Part shown: positions 5,375-5,453 of the stretch, piece after piece
Numbering within the stretch: the stretch's first letter is position 1
How the letters are laid out: each line of letters opens with the position of its first letter
Assembly: GCA_023437255.1 (NCBI GenBank)
Contig: JAEZGR010000258.1
Coordinates: 1-5,453, forward strand
Origin: Pseudomonadota bacterium
Lineage (GTDB): Bacteria; Pseudomonadota; Gammaproteobacteria; Burkholderiales; Burkholderiaceae_B
DNA: 5,453 nucleotides
Reading direction: 5' to 3'
The notes under the pieces: generated by a model
The model's database searches: none
What the model was told of the DNA's origin: nothing
What the model saw: the letters and a program-made list of their open reading frames with translations, nothing else
Made by a program: the position numbers and the translations under genes

Positions 5375-5392
5375 GGCCTGCCGGGGCAGGCC
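5375..5392 (-). repeat. Intercistronic inverted repeat between aldehyde dehydrogenase and GlcG-like genes
   Basis: GGCCTGCC (5375-5382) and GGCAGGCC (5385-5392) are exact reverse complements two bases apart, giving a 7-bp stem with a 4-base loop in RNA. The repeat fills the 53-base gap between the dehydrogenase stop and the next ribosome-binding site. No U-tract follows. Like the hairpin at 4848-4865, it may mark RNA processing or partial attenuation within one operon. Confidence 0.45.
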
Positions 5393-5412
5393 GGGATTGA
5401 CGGAATGGCCGG

Positions 5413-5453
5413 TCAGCCGGCGCGGTAAACGGTCTTGATCTGCACGAAGAACT
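5413..5453 (-). CDS. Aldehyde dehydrogenase, C-terminal end only
   Basis: Reading in from the right edge on the minus strand, the last 12 residues before TGA (5415-5413) are FFVQIKTVYRAG. A closing aromatic-x-Q-x-K-x-V segment of this kind is characteristic of the C-terminus of NAD-dependent aldehyde dehydrogenases, where it forms part of the oligomerisation strand. Nothing catalytic is visible because the window ends here. The gene is 53 bases upstream of the GlcG-like gene on the same strand and is likely the preceding gene of the operon. The assignment rests on a very short match. Confidence 0.55.
   Translation of the reverse strand, partial: FFVQIKTVYRAG

Noticed and set aside
1..5453. 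CRISPR array, tRNA, rRNA, insertion sequence or attachment site
   Set aside because: No regularly spaced repeats, cloverleaf, rRNA-like stretch, transposase frame or terminal inverted repeats with target duplication were seen.

Overview
The window looks like a chromosomal segment from a moderately GC-rich facultative proteobacterium. The gene style (MocR regulator, GlcG/HbpS protein, BenC-type reductase, FNR-type site) suggests a Betaproteobacterium, perhaps Alcaligenaceae or Rhodocyclaceae, but the sequence does not settle the taxon. It appears to be an electron-transfer and catabolic gene island. Most genes lie on the minus strand and read from the right end to the left.

Layout, left to right. 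At 2-1132 (+) is the aminotransferase domain of a MocR/PdxR-like transcription factor, cut at its 5' end by the window edge. A perfect 13-1-13 inverted repeat (1144-1170) separates it from a convergent minus-strand block. In transcription order that block is a [2Fe-2S] ferredoxin (3167-2853), an unrecognised 105-residue protein (2823-2506), a second [2Fe-2S] ferredoxin (2502-2206) and an ornithine cyclodeaminase/mu-crystallin-family reductase (2118-1189). The 355-base gap at 3168-3522 is the densest regulatory stretch. It holds two copies of a TTGTATAC...TAGGGGTTTACC block, an FNR/Anr-like box at class II spacing from a good -10 element, and a strong intrinsic terminator about 100 nt downstream. 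Together these suggest an unannotated, oxygen-responsive small RNA. Directly after the second block copy is a 59-codon plus-strand gene (3523-3702), which I could not name. A GC-rich hairpin then precedes a second minus-strand block: an aldehyde dehydrogenase C-terminus (from the right edge to 5413), a GlcG/HbpS-like protein (5359-4874) and an NADH-dependent [2Fe-2S]/FAD reductase (4820-3804).

Working model (inference). The reductase takes electrons from NAD(P)H and may pass them to one or both small ferredoxins, which would feed an oxygenase or dehydrogenase encoded outside the window. The aldehyde dehydrogenase would oxidise an aldehyde intermediate. The cyclodeaminase-family reductase next to the ferredoxins hints that the substrate could carry nitrogen, for example a cyclic amine or imine. 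The terminal enzyme is not visible, so the pathway remains open.
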